A stretch of DNA of 64,000 nt from Microbacterium sp. Bi121 (GTDB lineage Bacteria; Actinomycetota; Actinomycetes; Actinomycetales; Microbacteriaceae). A program made the position numbers and the translations under genes. Below, one piece after another: positions 1 through 8,293 of this stretch (position 1 is its first letter; every line of letters starts with the position of its first letter). Location of the stretch: contig NZ_CAKKLJ010000001.1 in the NCBI RefSeq assembly GCF_918698005.1, positions 434,001 to 498,000 on the forward strand. The letters are read 5' to 3'. Under the pieces are notes generated by a model. It was given only the letters and a program-made list of their open reading frames with translations. It was not told the origin of the DNA and ran no database searches.

Positions 1-64
1 CCCCGGGCAGGAGCGAGCCGGTCATGTCGGATTCTGAGCTTTCCGAGCCTAGGATTCAGTCATC

Positions 65-1522
65 ATGAGCACTCTCCCGCTCGGCGAGCCGGCGCAGCCG
101 CCGATGCTCCTGCGTCTCACCGGCGGCGCCGCTCTGGGTTGGCGACGCGAGCTGTGGGGCTTCGCCGCGACGTTCGTCGTCGGTCCGCTGCTGACCTGGC
201 TGCTGTTCGCGGTGCGCAGCCCGCAATCGATCACGTACGAGGTGCTCTCGTACCAGTTGCTGGTCGTGATCGTCGCGCTCATCGGCGGGCTGCGACCCGC
301 GGTGACGGCCGCTGTGCTCTCCGGCATCACCCTGGATCTGCTGTTCGTCGCACCGGCGTTCACCATCGCCATCGAGCACCCGCTGCACGTGGTCGCACTC
401 GCGCTCTACGTGATCATCGCGGTGATCGTCGGCCTCATCGTCGCGGTCGCTGCCCGCCGGGCACGAGACGCCGAGCGGGCGACGCGCGAGGCCGAGCTGC
501 TCGCATCCGTCGCCGGCAACGTGCTGCGCGGAGACAGCGCGATCCTCGCGCTGGTGAGCCGGACGCGCGAGGCCTTCGGCCTGAGCGGCGTACGGCTCGT
601 GTCGCCCGACGGCGAGGTGATCGCCCTGGACGGCGAACCAGTGCGCGACGGTCGGTCGACGGTCGTGCCGGTGGAACGTCGCGGCGCCGGCGCGTCCCAC
701 GCTCTGCTCGAGCTGCACGGCGGGCCGCTCAGCGAGCCGTCGCGCCGCCTCCTCGATGTCATCGTCGCCCAGCTCGCCGCTGCGCTGGATCGAGACGCCA
801 CCGCCCGCGAAGCCGATGCTCTGGCCGAGACCGACCAGGTGCGCAGCGCTCTGCTCTCCGCCGTGAGCCATGACATCCGACGCCCGCTCGCCTCGGCGGT
901 CGCGGCCGTCGGGGGCCTGCGCGATGACCGGCTGTCCGACGCGGACCGCCGGGAGCTCATCGTCACCGCGGACGAGAGCCTGGCGACGCTGTCGTCGCTC
1001 GTGACGGATCTGCTCGATGTCAGCAGAGTTCAGGCTGGAGTCCTCGCGGTCTCGCTCGCGCCAGTGGATGCCGCCGGCAGTGTCGTCGCAGCGCTCGATG
1101 AGCTGTCGCTCGGCCCCGCCGACATCGAACTGGAGCTCGACGCCCAACTGCCGCCCGTGCAGGCCGACCCCGTGCTGCTGCAACGCGTTCTCGTGAACGT
1201 TCTCGCCAACGCGCACCGGCACTCGCCGGTCGATCGCAAGGTGACCGTGTCGACGGGCTCCACCGGCGCACGTGCTGAGATCCGCATCGTCGATCACGGC
1301 GCGGGCGTACCGGCCGATCGCCGCGCGTCGATGTTCATGCCGTTCCAGCGCTCTGGCGACACGGACAACACGACGGGTCTCGGCCTCGGGCTCGCCCTGT
1401 CGCAGGGGTTCACCGAGGGCATGGGCGGCACGCTCCTGCCCGAGGAGACCCCGGGCGGCGGACTCACGATGGTCGTCTCGCTGCCGGTGGCAGCACCCGA
1501 CGTCACGGCGGTGACGCCGTGA
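65..1522 (+). CDS. DUF4118 (KdpD C-terminal type) sensor histidine kinase
   Basis: Membrane sensor kinase that would phosphorylate the regulator starting inside its stop codon. Residues about 33-130 form roughly four membrane segments of the DUF4118 type, a GAF-like linker follows (about 145-245), the phosphoacceptor is His269 in SHDIRRP, and the ATPase part shows NVLANAHRHS, VDHGAGVP and GLGLGLALSQG boxes. At 485 residues it lacks the long N-terminal KdpD and Usp domains of full-length KdpD, and no kdpFABC genes are in the window, so a role in potassium control is only a possibility. A TAGGAT -10-like hexamer ends 9 bases before the ATG and no clear ribosome site is seen, so translation may be leaderless. 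Stimulus unknown. Confidence 0.93.
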   Translation: MSTLPLGEPAQPPMLLRLTGGAALGWRRELWGFAATFVVGPLLTWLLFAVRSPQSITYEVLSYQLLVVIVALIGGLRPAVTAAVLSGITLDLLFVAPAFTIAIEHPLHVVALALYVIIAVIVGLIVAVAARRARDAERATREAELLASVAGNVLRGDSAILALVSRTREAFGLSGVRLVSPDGEVIALDGEPVRDGRSTVVPVERRGAGASHALLELHGGPLSEPSRRLLDVIVAQLAAALDRDATAREADALAETDQVRSALLSAVSHDIRRPLASAVAAVGGLRDDRLSDADRRELIVTADESLATLSSLVTDLLDVSRVQAGVLAVSLAPVDAAGSVVAALDELSLGPADIELELDAQLPPVQADPVLLQRVLVNVLANAHRHSPVDRKVTVSTGSTGARAEIRIVDHGAGVPADRRASMFMPFQRSGDTDNTTGLGLGLALSQGFTEGMGGTLLPEETPGGGLTMVVSLPVAAPDVTAVTP

Positions 1523-2190
1523 AGCTGCTCATCGCCGACGACGACCCGCAGTTGGTGCGGGCTCTGCGGATCACGCTGGGCGCGCACGGCTACGACGTCG
1601 TCGAGGCGTCTGACGGGGCGGCCGCGATCACCTCGGCCGCGCAAGCACGGCCCGACATCATCCTGCTCGACCTGGGGATGCCGCAGTTGGACGGCATCCA
1701 GGTGATCCAGGCGCTGCGCGGCTGGACGAACGCACCGATCATCGTCGTCTCCGGGCGCACGGGATCGGCCGACAAGGTGGAGGCGCTGGATGCCGGTGCC
1801 GACGACTACGTCACCAAGCCGTTCCAGATCGACGAACTGCTCGCACGTCTGCGGGCGCTGTCGCGTCGGACGCCAGGGGCGACAGGCGACTCGTCTGTGT
1901 CGTTCGGTGACGTCGTCGTCGACCTGGCTGCGAAGACCGCCACCCGCGCCGAGCAGCGAGTGCACCTGACGCCGACCGAGTGGCGGATGCTGGAGCACCT
2001 CGCCCGCAATCCGGGCGCCCTCGTCACTCGGCAGGACCTGCTGATGGATATCTGGGGCAGCGATCAGGTGGCGGATTCGGGCTATCTGCGGTTGTACATG
2101 TCTCAACTGCGCAAGAAGCTCGAGGCGACGCCCGCCGAGCCCGTGCACCTGTTGACCGAGGCCGGCATGGGGTACCGGCTGGTTCTGTAA
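1519..2190 (+). CDS. OmpR/KdpE-family response regulator
   Basis: DNA-binding response regulator partnered with the upstream kinase. The receiver domain (residues 1-115) has the acidic pocket DDD at 7-9, phosphoacceptor Asp51 in LLDLGMP, and the conserved Lys in YVTKPF. The winged-helix effector domain (about 128-223) has the LTPTEWRMLEHLARNPG and YLRLYMSQLRKKL motifs typical of KdpE. The start is GTG at 1519, overlapping the kinase stop by 4 bases (GTGA), so the two are translationally coupled. It faces the LuxR-type gene convergently, with 59 bases between their stops. Target genes are not evident in the window. Confidence 0.95.
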   Translation: MKLLIADDDPQLVRALRITLGAHGYDVVEASDGAAAITSAAQARPDIILLDLGMPQLDGIQVIQALRGWTNAPIIVVSGRTGSADKVEALDAGADDYVTKPFQIDELLARLRALSRRTPGATGDSSVSFGDVVVDLAAKTATRAEQRVHLTPTEWRMLEHLARNPGALVTRQDLLMDIWGSDQVADSGYLRLYMSQLRKKLEATPAEPVHLLTEAGMGYRLVL

Positions 2191-2207
2191 CGGCGCGCGC
2201 TCGTCCC

Positions 2208-2269
2208 CGTCGCGCAGCGACCATGCTCACCGTCGCGCAGCGACCATGCTCACCGTCGCGCAGCGACCA
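2208..2269. repeat. 23-base tandem repeat covering the 3' end of the LuxR gene
   Basis: Two exact 23-base copies (2208-2230, 2231-2253) and a 16-base third partial copy (2254-2269). Each contains GTCGC-GCA-GCGAC, a 5-bp stem with a 3-base loop, so the array can form three small hairpins in tandem between the convergent response-regulator and LuxR genes. The stop codon of the LuxR gene (2250-2252) lies within the second copy. It may act as a bidirectional terminator or simply be a slippage duplication. Confidence 0.8.
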
Positions 2270-5168
2270 GGGCCGCCTCGGTGCGGGTGGAGACGCCGAG
2301 CTTGCGCAGGATCGCCGAGACGTGCACGCTCGCGGTCTTCGAACTGATGAACAGCCGCTCGCCGATCTGCTTGTTGCTGAGCCCCTCGGCGACGAGGTCG
2401 ACCACCTGGCGCTCGCGTGCGGTGAGCTCGAGCTCGTCACTGCCTCCGCCCTCGTCCCGTGCGGCCAGCCCGCTCGCGCGGCCGAAGGCCCCGATGCTGT
2501 TCTGCAGGGGCACGTGTCCGATCTCGGCGGCGGCAGCAGCGGCATCCGCCAGCACGGCCTGCGCCTCGCTCCGCTCGCCGGCGGCGACGAGCACGCGCGC
2601 GAGCTCGAGGCGTGTGACGCCGCGCATGACGGCCGGGACGTCCTCGCCGTCGGCGAATGCGGCGGCCTCACGAAGAGCGGGAATGGACGGGTCGAGCATC
2701 GCCTCGAACATGGCCGTCCACGCGCTGTCGCGGACCGTCTCGGGGATCTCGGCCCAGAGTCGACGGATCGCGGCGATGGCCCCCTCGACGTCTCCGCCGG
2801 CCGCTCTGACCTCGGCGACCACCCACCCGGACTCGAGCAGCAGCCGGTACGCGTGCAGCAGCACGAATCCCTGGTACTCGGTCATCTCGACCACGGCGTT
2901 CAGTGCTTCCTGCCACTGACCGCGGGCAGCCGCGAGGGCGATGTCGTTCTCGACGATGCGGTACCAGGCCTGCCGTTCGAAGTCGCCGGTGCGGCGCAGC
3001 GCAGGACTCCACTCCTCGTTCAGCCGAGCCGCCTCGTCGACATCGCCCTGCCAGGCCAGCGCTCGGATGCGTGTCAGCATGACGTACTGGTCGTTGAGCA
3101 CTTGCGGCCGCCCGATCGGCACTGCGGCCAACCGGGCCGTGGCTCCTTCGATGTCGCCGAGGGTCAGCAGCGGATCAGCCATGTTCTGCACCATGAGGGT
3201 GCCGGAGGCACGTTCGACACCAAGTTCACGCGCCCGCGCGACACCTGCCTCTGCGACCTTGAACGCCTCCCGGTTCCGCCCGACCAGCGCGAGCATGTCG
3301 GAGTAGTTGACGAAGTATCGCAGTTCGGCGCTGCCGTTGCTGCGAGGAGCAAGCCGCGCGGCCTCCGCGTAGTCGGCGAACGCCTCATCGAGCTGGCCGA
3401 GGTAGGTGCGGCACGACCCGCGGAGGTTGTGTGCGACCGACATCTCCCTGGCATCGCCGATTCGCGTCGCGATCTCGAGCGCCTGAGTCGCGGTGATGAT
3501 CGCCTCACGGGGCTGCGAGGCGAGCATGTACTTGCCGGCGAGGCCATTGAGGAGTGTGGCGTGCAGCTGGTCATCGTCCACGTCGCGATCGACGATCTCC
3601 AGCGCCTCGAGGAACAGCTCCATCGCGCCGGGCAGCGGCACGGCGAGGTTCGAGAGGAACTGCGCCTTGTCTCGCAGCAGCCGGGCATGCTCGGCCGGGT
3701 CGGTGTTCTCGTCGACCTCGTCCAGCGCGCGCTCGACGACGATGAGCGCGCGGTCGGAGATCCCGGCATTGCGCAGGATCGACCCGATCTGCCGCATGAG
3801 CCGCACGTGCGGCAGGCCGACGACGGCCTCGGCATCGGGCACCTGCTCCCACAGTTCCAGGGCCAACTCGCCGAACCGGGCCGCGGATGCGAACGCGAAC
3901 CTCGTCTTGGCCTCCTGCATCGCGGCGACAGCGGCGACCAGCGCACGGTCGGGCACCTGCGCGAGGTGCCAGTGGTGAGCGAGAGACGACCGGTCGCATC
4001 GGTCGAGCGCCGTCGACTTCGCCTCGAGGGCCTCCGCGTACGCCCTGTGCAGCCGCGCCCGTTCGCCGGGGAGCAGGTCATCGTGGACGGCCTCGCGCAG
4101 CAGCGCGTGCCGGAACGTGTACTCGTCGTCGTGCACCGACAGGATGCCGTTGCGCGCAGCAGCGCGGATCGCCGCATCGAGGCGATCATCCGGCAGTCCG
4201 GCGAGCTCGACCAGCAGCGTGTGCGACAGCATCCCCTCAGCGCCCGACACCATGCGGACGATGTGACGCGCATCATCGTCGAGCTGATCGAAGCGCACCA
4301 GCAGCATGTCCCGCAGCGAGTCGGGCAGGGGCCCTGCGGCGCAGCAGGCGACTTCTTCGATGAAGAAGGGCACGCCCTCGGCGCGCTCCATCAGACGCTC
4401 GAACGCCGACTCGCTGAGCTCGCTGCCGTACAGCTGCTCGACCATCCGACGTGTCGCGTCCTGGTCGAGGCGTTCGAGTGTCAGCCGCTCGATGACCCGC
4501 GCGCGCGTGGTCTCGGCGATGAAACGGCTGACCGCGTCGCCGCGCCGCACATCGTCGGTGCGGCAGGTGATCAGCAGCAGCACGCGCCCCTCCTGCAGCG
4601 TCCGCAGCAGGTAGAGGAGCATGGCGAGCGTGGAGTCGTCGACCCAGTGCAGGTCTTCGATCACGAGGATCTGCGGTACCTTGGCCGCCGCCGCCTCGAT
4701 GAGGGTCGCGACCGCGTCGCGCAGGGCGTCGGGGCTCGTGCTCTCTCGGACGGCGACGCCCTCACCCAGATCGGGGACGAGCATGCGGAGCGCTTCGGCA
4801 CCGACCCCGATCGCCGCCTTGGCCTCAGCGACGCCGAGCCGCTCGACCATCGATCGCAGGATGCTGGTCAGCGGGCCGTACGCCGACCGAGCAGCACCGA
4901 GGTCGAAGCAGCGGCCGACATGAACGTCGGCGACACCGGACACCACTCCCCGGAACTCCCGCAGCAGCCTCGTCTTGCCGATGCCGGCCTCGCCCTCGAT
5001 GAGCACGGCGGATGGCTCGCCGCCGGATGCACGATCGAACGCGCGCCGCAGGTCGGCGAGGTCGGCGTCACGACCCACCATTGCCGAGCTGTCAATCGGA
5101 ACGGTCACCAGTTCATGGTGCCACGCACCTCCGACATCGGGGCCCGTGATCGCGATCGGAACGCTCAC
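2250..5168 (-). CDS. Large AAA-ATPase LuxR-family transcriptional regulator
   Basis: About 972-residue regulator of the LAL/MalT-like type. An N-terminal AAA/NACHT-like ATPase follows MVGRDADLADL, with Walker A GEAGIGKT at about 59-66 and Walker B ILVIEDLHWVDDS. A long helical, TPR-like middle region is likely to bind ligand or partner, and a C-terminal LuxR HTH begins at LTARERQVVDL and ends at the protein terminus. I chose GTG 5168 because it overlaps the stop of the upstream 80-residue gene as GTGA; GTG 5108, just before PIDSSAMVGR, is an alternative. Upstream in-frame openness as far as about 6920 is only antisense to putP, not a fusion. Its targets are unknown. Confidence 0.9.
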   Translation of the reverse strand: MSVPIAITGPDVGGAWHHELVTVPIDSSAMVGRDADLADLRRAFDRASGGEPSAVLIEGEAGIGKTRLLREFRGVVSGVADVHVGRCFDLGAARSAYGPLTSILRSMVERLGVAEAKAAIGVGAEALRMLVPDLGEGVAVRESTSPDALRDAVATLIEAAAAKVPQILVIEDLHWVDDSTLAMLLYLLRTLQEGRVLLLITCRTDDVRRGDAVSRFIAETTRARVIERLTLERLDQDATRRMVEQLYGSELSESAFERLMERAEGVPFFIEEVACCAAGPLPDSLRDMLLVRFDQLDDDARHIVRMVSGAEGMLSHTLLVELAGLPDDRLDAAIRAAARNGILSVHDDEYTFRHALLREAVHDDLLPGERARLHRAYAEALEAKSTALDRCDRSSLAHHWHLAQVPDRALVAAVAAMQEAKTRFAFASAARFGELALELWEQVPDAEAVVGLPHVRLMRQIGSILRNAGISDRALIVVERALDEVDENTDPAEHARLLRDKAQFLSNLAVPLPGAMELFLEALEIVDRDVDDDQLHATLLNGLAGKYMLASQPREAIITATQALEIATRIGDAREMSVAHNLRGSCRTYLGQLDEAFADYAEAARLAPRSNGSAELRYFVNYSDMLALVGRNREAFKVAEAGVARARELGVERASGTLMVQNMADPLLTLGDIEGATARLAAVPIGRPQVLNDQYVMLTRIRALAWQGDVDEAARLNEEWSPALRRTGDFERQAWYRIVENDIALAAARGQWQEALNAVVEMTEYQGFVLLHAYRLLLESGWVVAEVRAAGGDVEGAIAAIRRLWAEIPETVRDSAWTAMFEAMLDPSIPALREAAAFADGEDVPAVMRGVTRLELARVLVAAGERSEAQAVLADAAAAAAEIGHVPLQNSIGAFGRASGLAARDEGGGSDELELTARERQVVDLVAEGLSNKQIGERLFISSKTASVHVSAILRKLGVSTRTEAALVAARR

Positions 5169-5407
5169 CGCGCGTACGCGGGTTGGGGGACCTCGTCGCG
5201 GATCTCGCGCAGACTGTCCGCTGCGAGTGCCGCAGCCGCGGCATCCGGCTCGTGCCGGCGGAACCACGCACGCACCCGAGCGACGAAGCGGCGCTCGCGA
5301 CGGACCAGGCGGTCCGGGTTCTCGCGGATGATGCGCTGCCGCTCGAGCTCGCGCTCCAACCGCTCCTGCTCGATGACGATGGCGTCGTAGATGAAGTGCT
5401 CGTACAT
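5165..5407 (-). CDS. Small conserved-looking protein coupled to the LuxR regulator
   Basis: 80-residue charged protein starting MYEHFIYDAIVIEQERL, mostly helical by composition, with a run of Arg/Glu heptad-like repeats (residues about 12-45) that could form a coiled coil, and no membrane segment. ATG 5407 has a strong ribosome site (AGAGGAG, 8 bases upstream); the longer in-frame start at 5440 lacks one. Its stop overlaps the GTG start of the LuxR regulator, so the two are co-translated. I do not recognise the family. The coupling suggests a partner or co-regulated product of that regulator. Confidence 0.75.
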   Translation of the reverse strand: MYEHFIYDAIVIEQERLERELERQRIIRENPDRLVRRERRFVARVRAWFRRHEPDAAAAALAADSLREIRDEVPQPAYAR

Positions 5408-5447
5408 GGTGTGAACTCCTCTGGTGATCTGAGTCCACACTCCGCTC

Positions 5448-5481
5448 TAAGGCACCCGTCGGGCATCGGGCAGATGCCTTA
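5448..5481. promoter_or_regulatory. Inverted repeat upstream of the small protein gene
   Basis: TAAGGCA (5448-5454) and TGCCTTA (5475-5481) are exact inverted 7-mers separated by 20 bases, 41 bases upstream of the ATG of the 80-residue gene and directly downstream of the putP terminator. The position suits an operator for the coupled LuxR operon, perhaps bound by that regulator itself; this is inference. Confidence 0.4.
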
Positions 5482-5483
5482 TC

Positions 5484-5511
5484 TTCCTGGGCGGAGTCAG
5501 CCGCCCAGGAA
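5484..5511 (-). terminator. Hairpin terminator of putP
   Basis: A perfect 11-bp stem TTCCTGGGCGG / CCGCCCAGGAA with a 6-base loop lies 8 bases after the putP stop on the minus strand. No strong T tract follows, which is usual in high-GC actinobacteria. Confidence 0.75.
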
Positions 5512-5518
5512 CGAACGG

Positions 5519-7051
5519 CTAAGGCGTCTGCCTGTCCGTGCGCGCGCCGCGCCCCACACCGTTGACCGTCAGCAGCGTTCCCGTGTCGGTGAACTCCTGC
5601 AGGATCTCGTTCTGCCGCTCCGAACCGTCTCGATGCGTCAGCAGGCTGACCACGACGGCCACGACAGTCGCGCAGATGAATCCGGGCAGCAGCTCGTACA
5701 TCTGCGGCCACACCGCCTTCCAGAAGAAGACGCCTGCAGCACCGACGAACATTCCGGCCAGCGCACCCCAGTTCGTGAGCCTGCGCCAGAACAGGCTCAG
5801 CAGGATCAGCGGCCCGAAGGCGGCGCCGAAGCCGGCCCACGCGAACGAGACCAGCCCGAGGATGGTGTCGTTCGGCACGATCGCCAGGAGCGCCGCGATC
5901 ACGCCGACTGCGAGGACCGTCGATCGTCCGAGGATCACCAGCAGCCTCGGAGATGGCTCCTTCTTGACCACCTTGAAGAGATCCTCGACCAACGCGGAGG
6001 ATGCGACGATCAGCTGGCTCGAGATCGTGCTCATGATCGCGGCCAGCACGGCTGCGAGCACGAGGCCCGCGACGAACGGATGCAGCAGCGTCTGCGCCAT
6101 CACCAGCACGACGGTCTCGGGGTTCGTGAGATCGATGCCCTGATGCGCCATGTAGGCGATGCCGACGAAGCCTGAGAACACCGCGCCCACCAGGGAGATG
6201 ATCATCCAGGTCATGCCGATGCGACGGGCGGACTTGGCCTCCCCCGGATTGCGCAGGGCCATGAAGCGAACGATGATGTGGGGTTGCCCGAAGTATCCCA
6301 GGCCCCAGGCGAGCGAGGAGATGATCGCCAGGATCGTCCCGCCGGTCAGAGCCGTGCCGCCGATGACCGAGATGTGATTCGGCGCGAGGTCTTCGACGTA
6401 GGTGGCCACCTCGCCGAAGCCGCCGACGGCGATGATCGCGGCGATCGGGACCACGATCAGCGCGATCACCATCATCAGGCCCTGAACGACGTCCGTGAAC
6501 GAAGCGCCGAGGAAGCCGCCGAACAGGGTGTACAGAAGCGTGATCCCGGCGACCAGGAGCATGCCGAGCAGGTAGTCGGAGTTGAACGAGCTCTCGAAGA
6601 AGAAGCCGCCTGCCACCATGCCGCTGGAAATGTACAGCGTGAAGAACACGAGGATCACGACGCCGGCGAGCAGCCGCAGAAGGCGCGAGGAGTCCCGGAG
6701 CCGGTTCTCGAAGAAGCTCGGCACCGTGATCGAGTTGCGCGAGACCTGCGTATAGGCGCGCAGACGCGGCGCGACGAGCAGCCAGTTCAGATACGCGCCG
6801 ATGGTGAGACCCACGGCGATCCACGCCTCGATGAGCCCGGACAGATAGATCGCGCCGGGCAGTCCCATGACGAGCCAGCCGGACATGTCCGAGGCTCCTG
6901 CGCTGAGCGCTGCGACCCATGGCGGCAGGTTCCGCCCGCCGAGCATGTAGTCCTCATGATCGGTGGTCCGGCGGAACGCCAGGTATCCGATCAAGAGCAT
7001 GGCCGCGAAGTACAACCCCAGCGCGATGAAGATGAAGATCTGGTCGGACAT
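5519..7051 (-). CDS. putP: Sodium/proline symporter
   Basis: 510-residue sodium:solute symporter of the SSS family, importing proline with Na+ across the cytoplasmic membrane for use as nutrient or osmolyte. The conserved early motif GLYFAAMLLIGYLAFRRT, the ASDMSGWLVMGLPGA signature in the second/third helix region (Na+ site), and the length match PutP. About 13 membrane helices are visible. A ribosome site GGAGGGA precedes ATG 7051. The gene stands alone, followed by a strong hairpin. The upstream region holds nested inverted repeats (7067-7123). No proline dehydrogenase gene is nearby. Confidence 0.95.
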   Translation of the reverse strand: MSDQIFIFIALGLYFAAMLLIGYLAFRRTTDHEDYMLGGRNLPPWVAALSAGASDMSGWLVMGLPGAIYLSGLIEAWIAVGLTIGAYLNWLLVAPRLRAYTQVSRNSITVPSFFENRLRDSSRLLRLLAGVVILVFFTLYISSGMVAGGFFFESSFNSDYLLGMLLVAGITLLYTLFGGFLGASFTDVVQGLMMVIALIVVPIAAIIAVGGFGEVATYVEDLAPNHISVIGGTALTGGTILAIISSLAWGLGYFGQPHIIVRFMALRNPGEAKSARRIGMTWMIISLVGAVFSGFVGIAYMAHQGIDLTNPETVVLVMAQTLLHPFVAGLVLAAVLAAIMSTISSQLIVASSALVEDLFKVVKKEPSPRLLVILGRSTVLAVGVIAALLAIVPNDTILGLVSFAWAGFGAAFGPLILLSLFWRRLTNWGALAGMFVGAAGVFFWKAVWPQMYELLPGFICATVVAVVVSLLTHRDGSERQNEILQEFTDTGTLLTVNGVGRGARTDRQTP

Positions 7052-7066
7052 CGTCGTCCCTCCGTT

Positions 7067-7123
7067 GCGGATCGGTTCCCTCGATACTGACAGGGACGGA
7101 TGCCGGGGGCCAGACCGATCCGC
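7067..7123. repeat. Nested inverted repeats between putP and the upstream gene
   Basis: Outer arms GCGGATCGGT (7067-7076) and ACCGATCCGC (7114-7123) are exact complements; inside them TCCCT (7078-7082) and AGGGA (7092-7096) form a second pair. The element sits between the stop of the membrane protein gene (7133) and the start of putP (7051), both on the minus strand, so it could be a terminator for one or a leader/operator for the other. Confidence 0.6.
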
Positions 7124-7132
7124 GCGCGGAGG

Positions 7133-8188
7133 TCAACCGCGCAGCAGCGATGTCCTCGCAGATGGCCGCGTCTGCTCCGGCGTCAGCACGGCGAGCATGC
7201 GCACCAGGGTCGTCAGCCATATCAGCGCCAGCCCGATGACGATCGCCTCCAGCGCCGTGACCGAGAACAGCCGGAAGCCGAACGCCAGGACGACTGCCAC
7301 GACGATCAGCGTCGCGACCCCGGCGGTCGTCAGCAGCAGTGCGCGCGGTGGGCCGGGCATGACGGTCGTGGTCAGGATGCCGGCGGCGACGAACAGCACG
7401 AGCGTCGAGAACGCCGCGATGTTGTGCACGACGACGATCCGCTCGATCGGGAACACCCCGACTCCGGCGAGCGCTGCGCCGGTGGCCGCCCACAGGGCGA
7501 CGACCCAGGCGATGCGCCCGAGCGCCGCGTCACCGCGGATGCGGTGCAGATCGCGGCCGATGTACGAACCGACGGTGGCGATGAGGATGCCGGCGACCAC
7601 GAGCGTCCCGTTGAACGCCCATGCTCCGGCGCCGATGCCGAGCTGCGAGAAGTTCGACTCCCACCACCGCGGGTCGGCAGCGGTGATCATCGCGAACAGC
7701 GTGCCGATGATGAGGTAGCCGAACAGCAGGTTCGCGAGGTCGGCGGTGCGCAGTCCGATGCCCGCCTCGAATGTGAGGCGTCCTCCGACGGCGCTGGCCA
7801 CACCGGTGAGGAGCCCGCCGCCGACGGCGGACAGCTCGAGGCCCTGCAACCCGACACCCAGCACCTCGGTGGTGAGCAGTACGCCGAGTGCTGTGACGCC
7901 GGCGAACGCGATCGTCAATGCGACCGCTGACAGCGACGAGATGATGACCTGCCAGCGGGGCATCGCGGTGTGGTCCCCCCGCCGGTACAGGCGTGAGCTG
8001 ACGGTGAACGATGCGGCAGCGATCACCCCGGCGACGATCGCGGCGGGGATCCCGACCGATCCGTCCCCGGCGACAGGCCGCGGGTTGCTGCCGAGCAGCA
8101 GGGCGCCGACGATCGTGCCGACCGCGAAGCAGATGATCGTGGCCCAGATCGCCCTGGTCTCCCGCGCCATCCGCTGCTCGGTGCTCAT
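7133..8188 (-). CDS. Multi-pass membrane protein, possibly DUF998-like
   Basis: 351-residue protein with about nine to ten hydrophobic helices spread over its whole length, starting with MSTEQRMARETRAIWATIICFAVG. No enzymatic motif or transporter signature is evident. The repeated pattern of six- to seven-helix halves resembles DUF998/Frag1-like integral membrane proteins, but I cannot confirm the family. It lies upstream of putP on the same strand, separated by 81 bases holding nested inverted repeats, so it is probably a separate unit. Function unknown. Confidence 0.8.
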   Translation of the reverse strand: MSTEQRMARETRAIWATIICFAVGTIVGALLLGSNPRPVAGDGSVGIPAAIVAGVIAAASFTVSSRLYRRGDHTAMPRWQVIISSLSAVALTIAFAGVTALGVLLTTEVLGVGLQGLELSAVGGGLLTGVASAVGGRLTFEAGIGLRTADLANLLFGYLIIGTLFAMITAADPRWWESNFSQLGIGAGAWAFNGTLVVAGILIATVGSYIGRDLHRIRGDAALGRIAWVVALWAATGAALAGVGVFPIERIVVVHNIAAFSTLVLFVAAGILTTTVMPGPPRALLLTTAGVATLIVVAVVLAFGFRLFSVTALEAIVIGLALIWLTTLVRMLAVLTPEQTRPSARTSLLRG

Positions 8189-8293
8189 ACCCCCATCACA
8201 CCACGGTCAGGGGACAGCCGCCGAAGATCGAGGTCGCACAAAGCGCCGCTCACGCGTAGTCAGAACGACCGTTTCTGCGACCCGGACGGCGAA

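Noticed and set aside
23..25. ATG on the minus strand at 25 as start of a divergent gene leaving the window
   Set aside because: Only eight codons are visible, with no ribosome site, too little to support a gene.
56..1297. 413-codon minus-strand frame under the sensor kinase
   Set aside because: Antisense shadow, Arg/His/Asp-rich, no motifs; the kinase is unambiguous on the other strand.
2208..2269. CRISPR-like appearance of the tandem repeat
   Set aside because: Units are directly adjacent without spacers, and there are no cas genes.
1980..5390. 1136-codon plus-strand open frame opposite the LuxR gene
   Set aside because: Antisense shadow of a clearly real LuxR/AAA gene; composition typical of reverse-frame translation.
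2250..6920. Apparent LuxR-plus-upstream fusion of 1556 codons
   Set aside because: The N-terminal 580 codons lie in another frame of putP and the small gene; the LuxR protein begins near 5168 and the upstream part has no domain.
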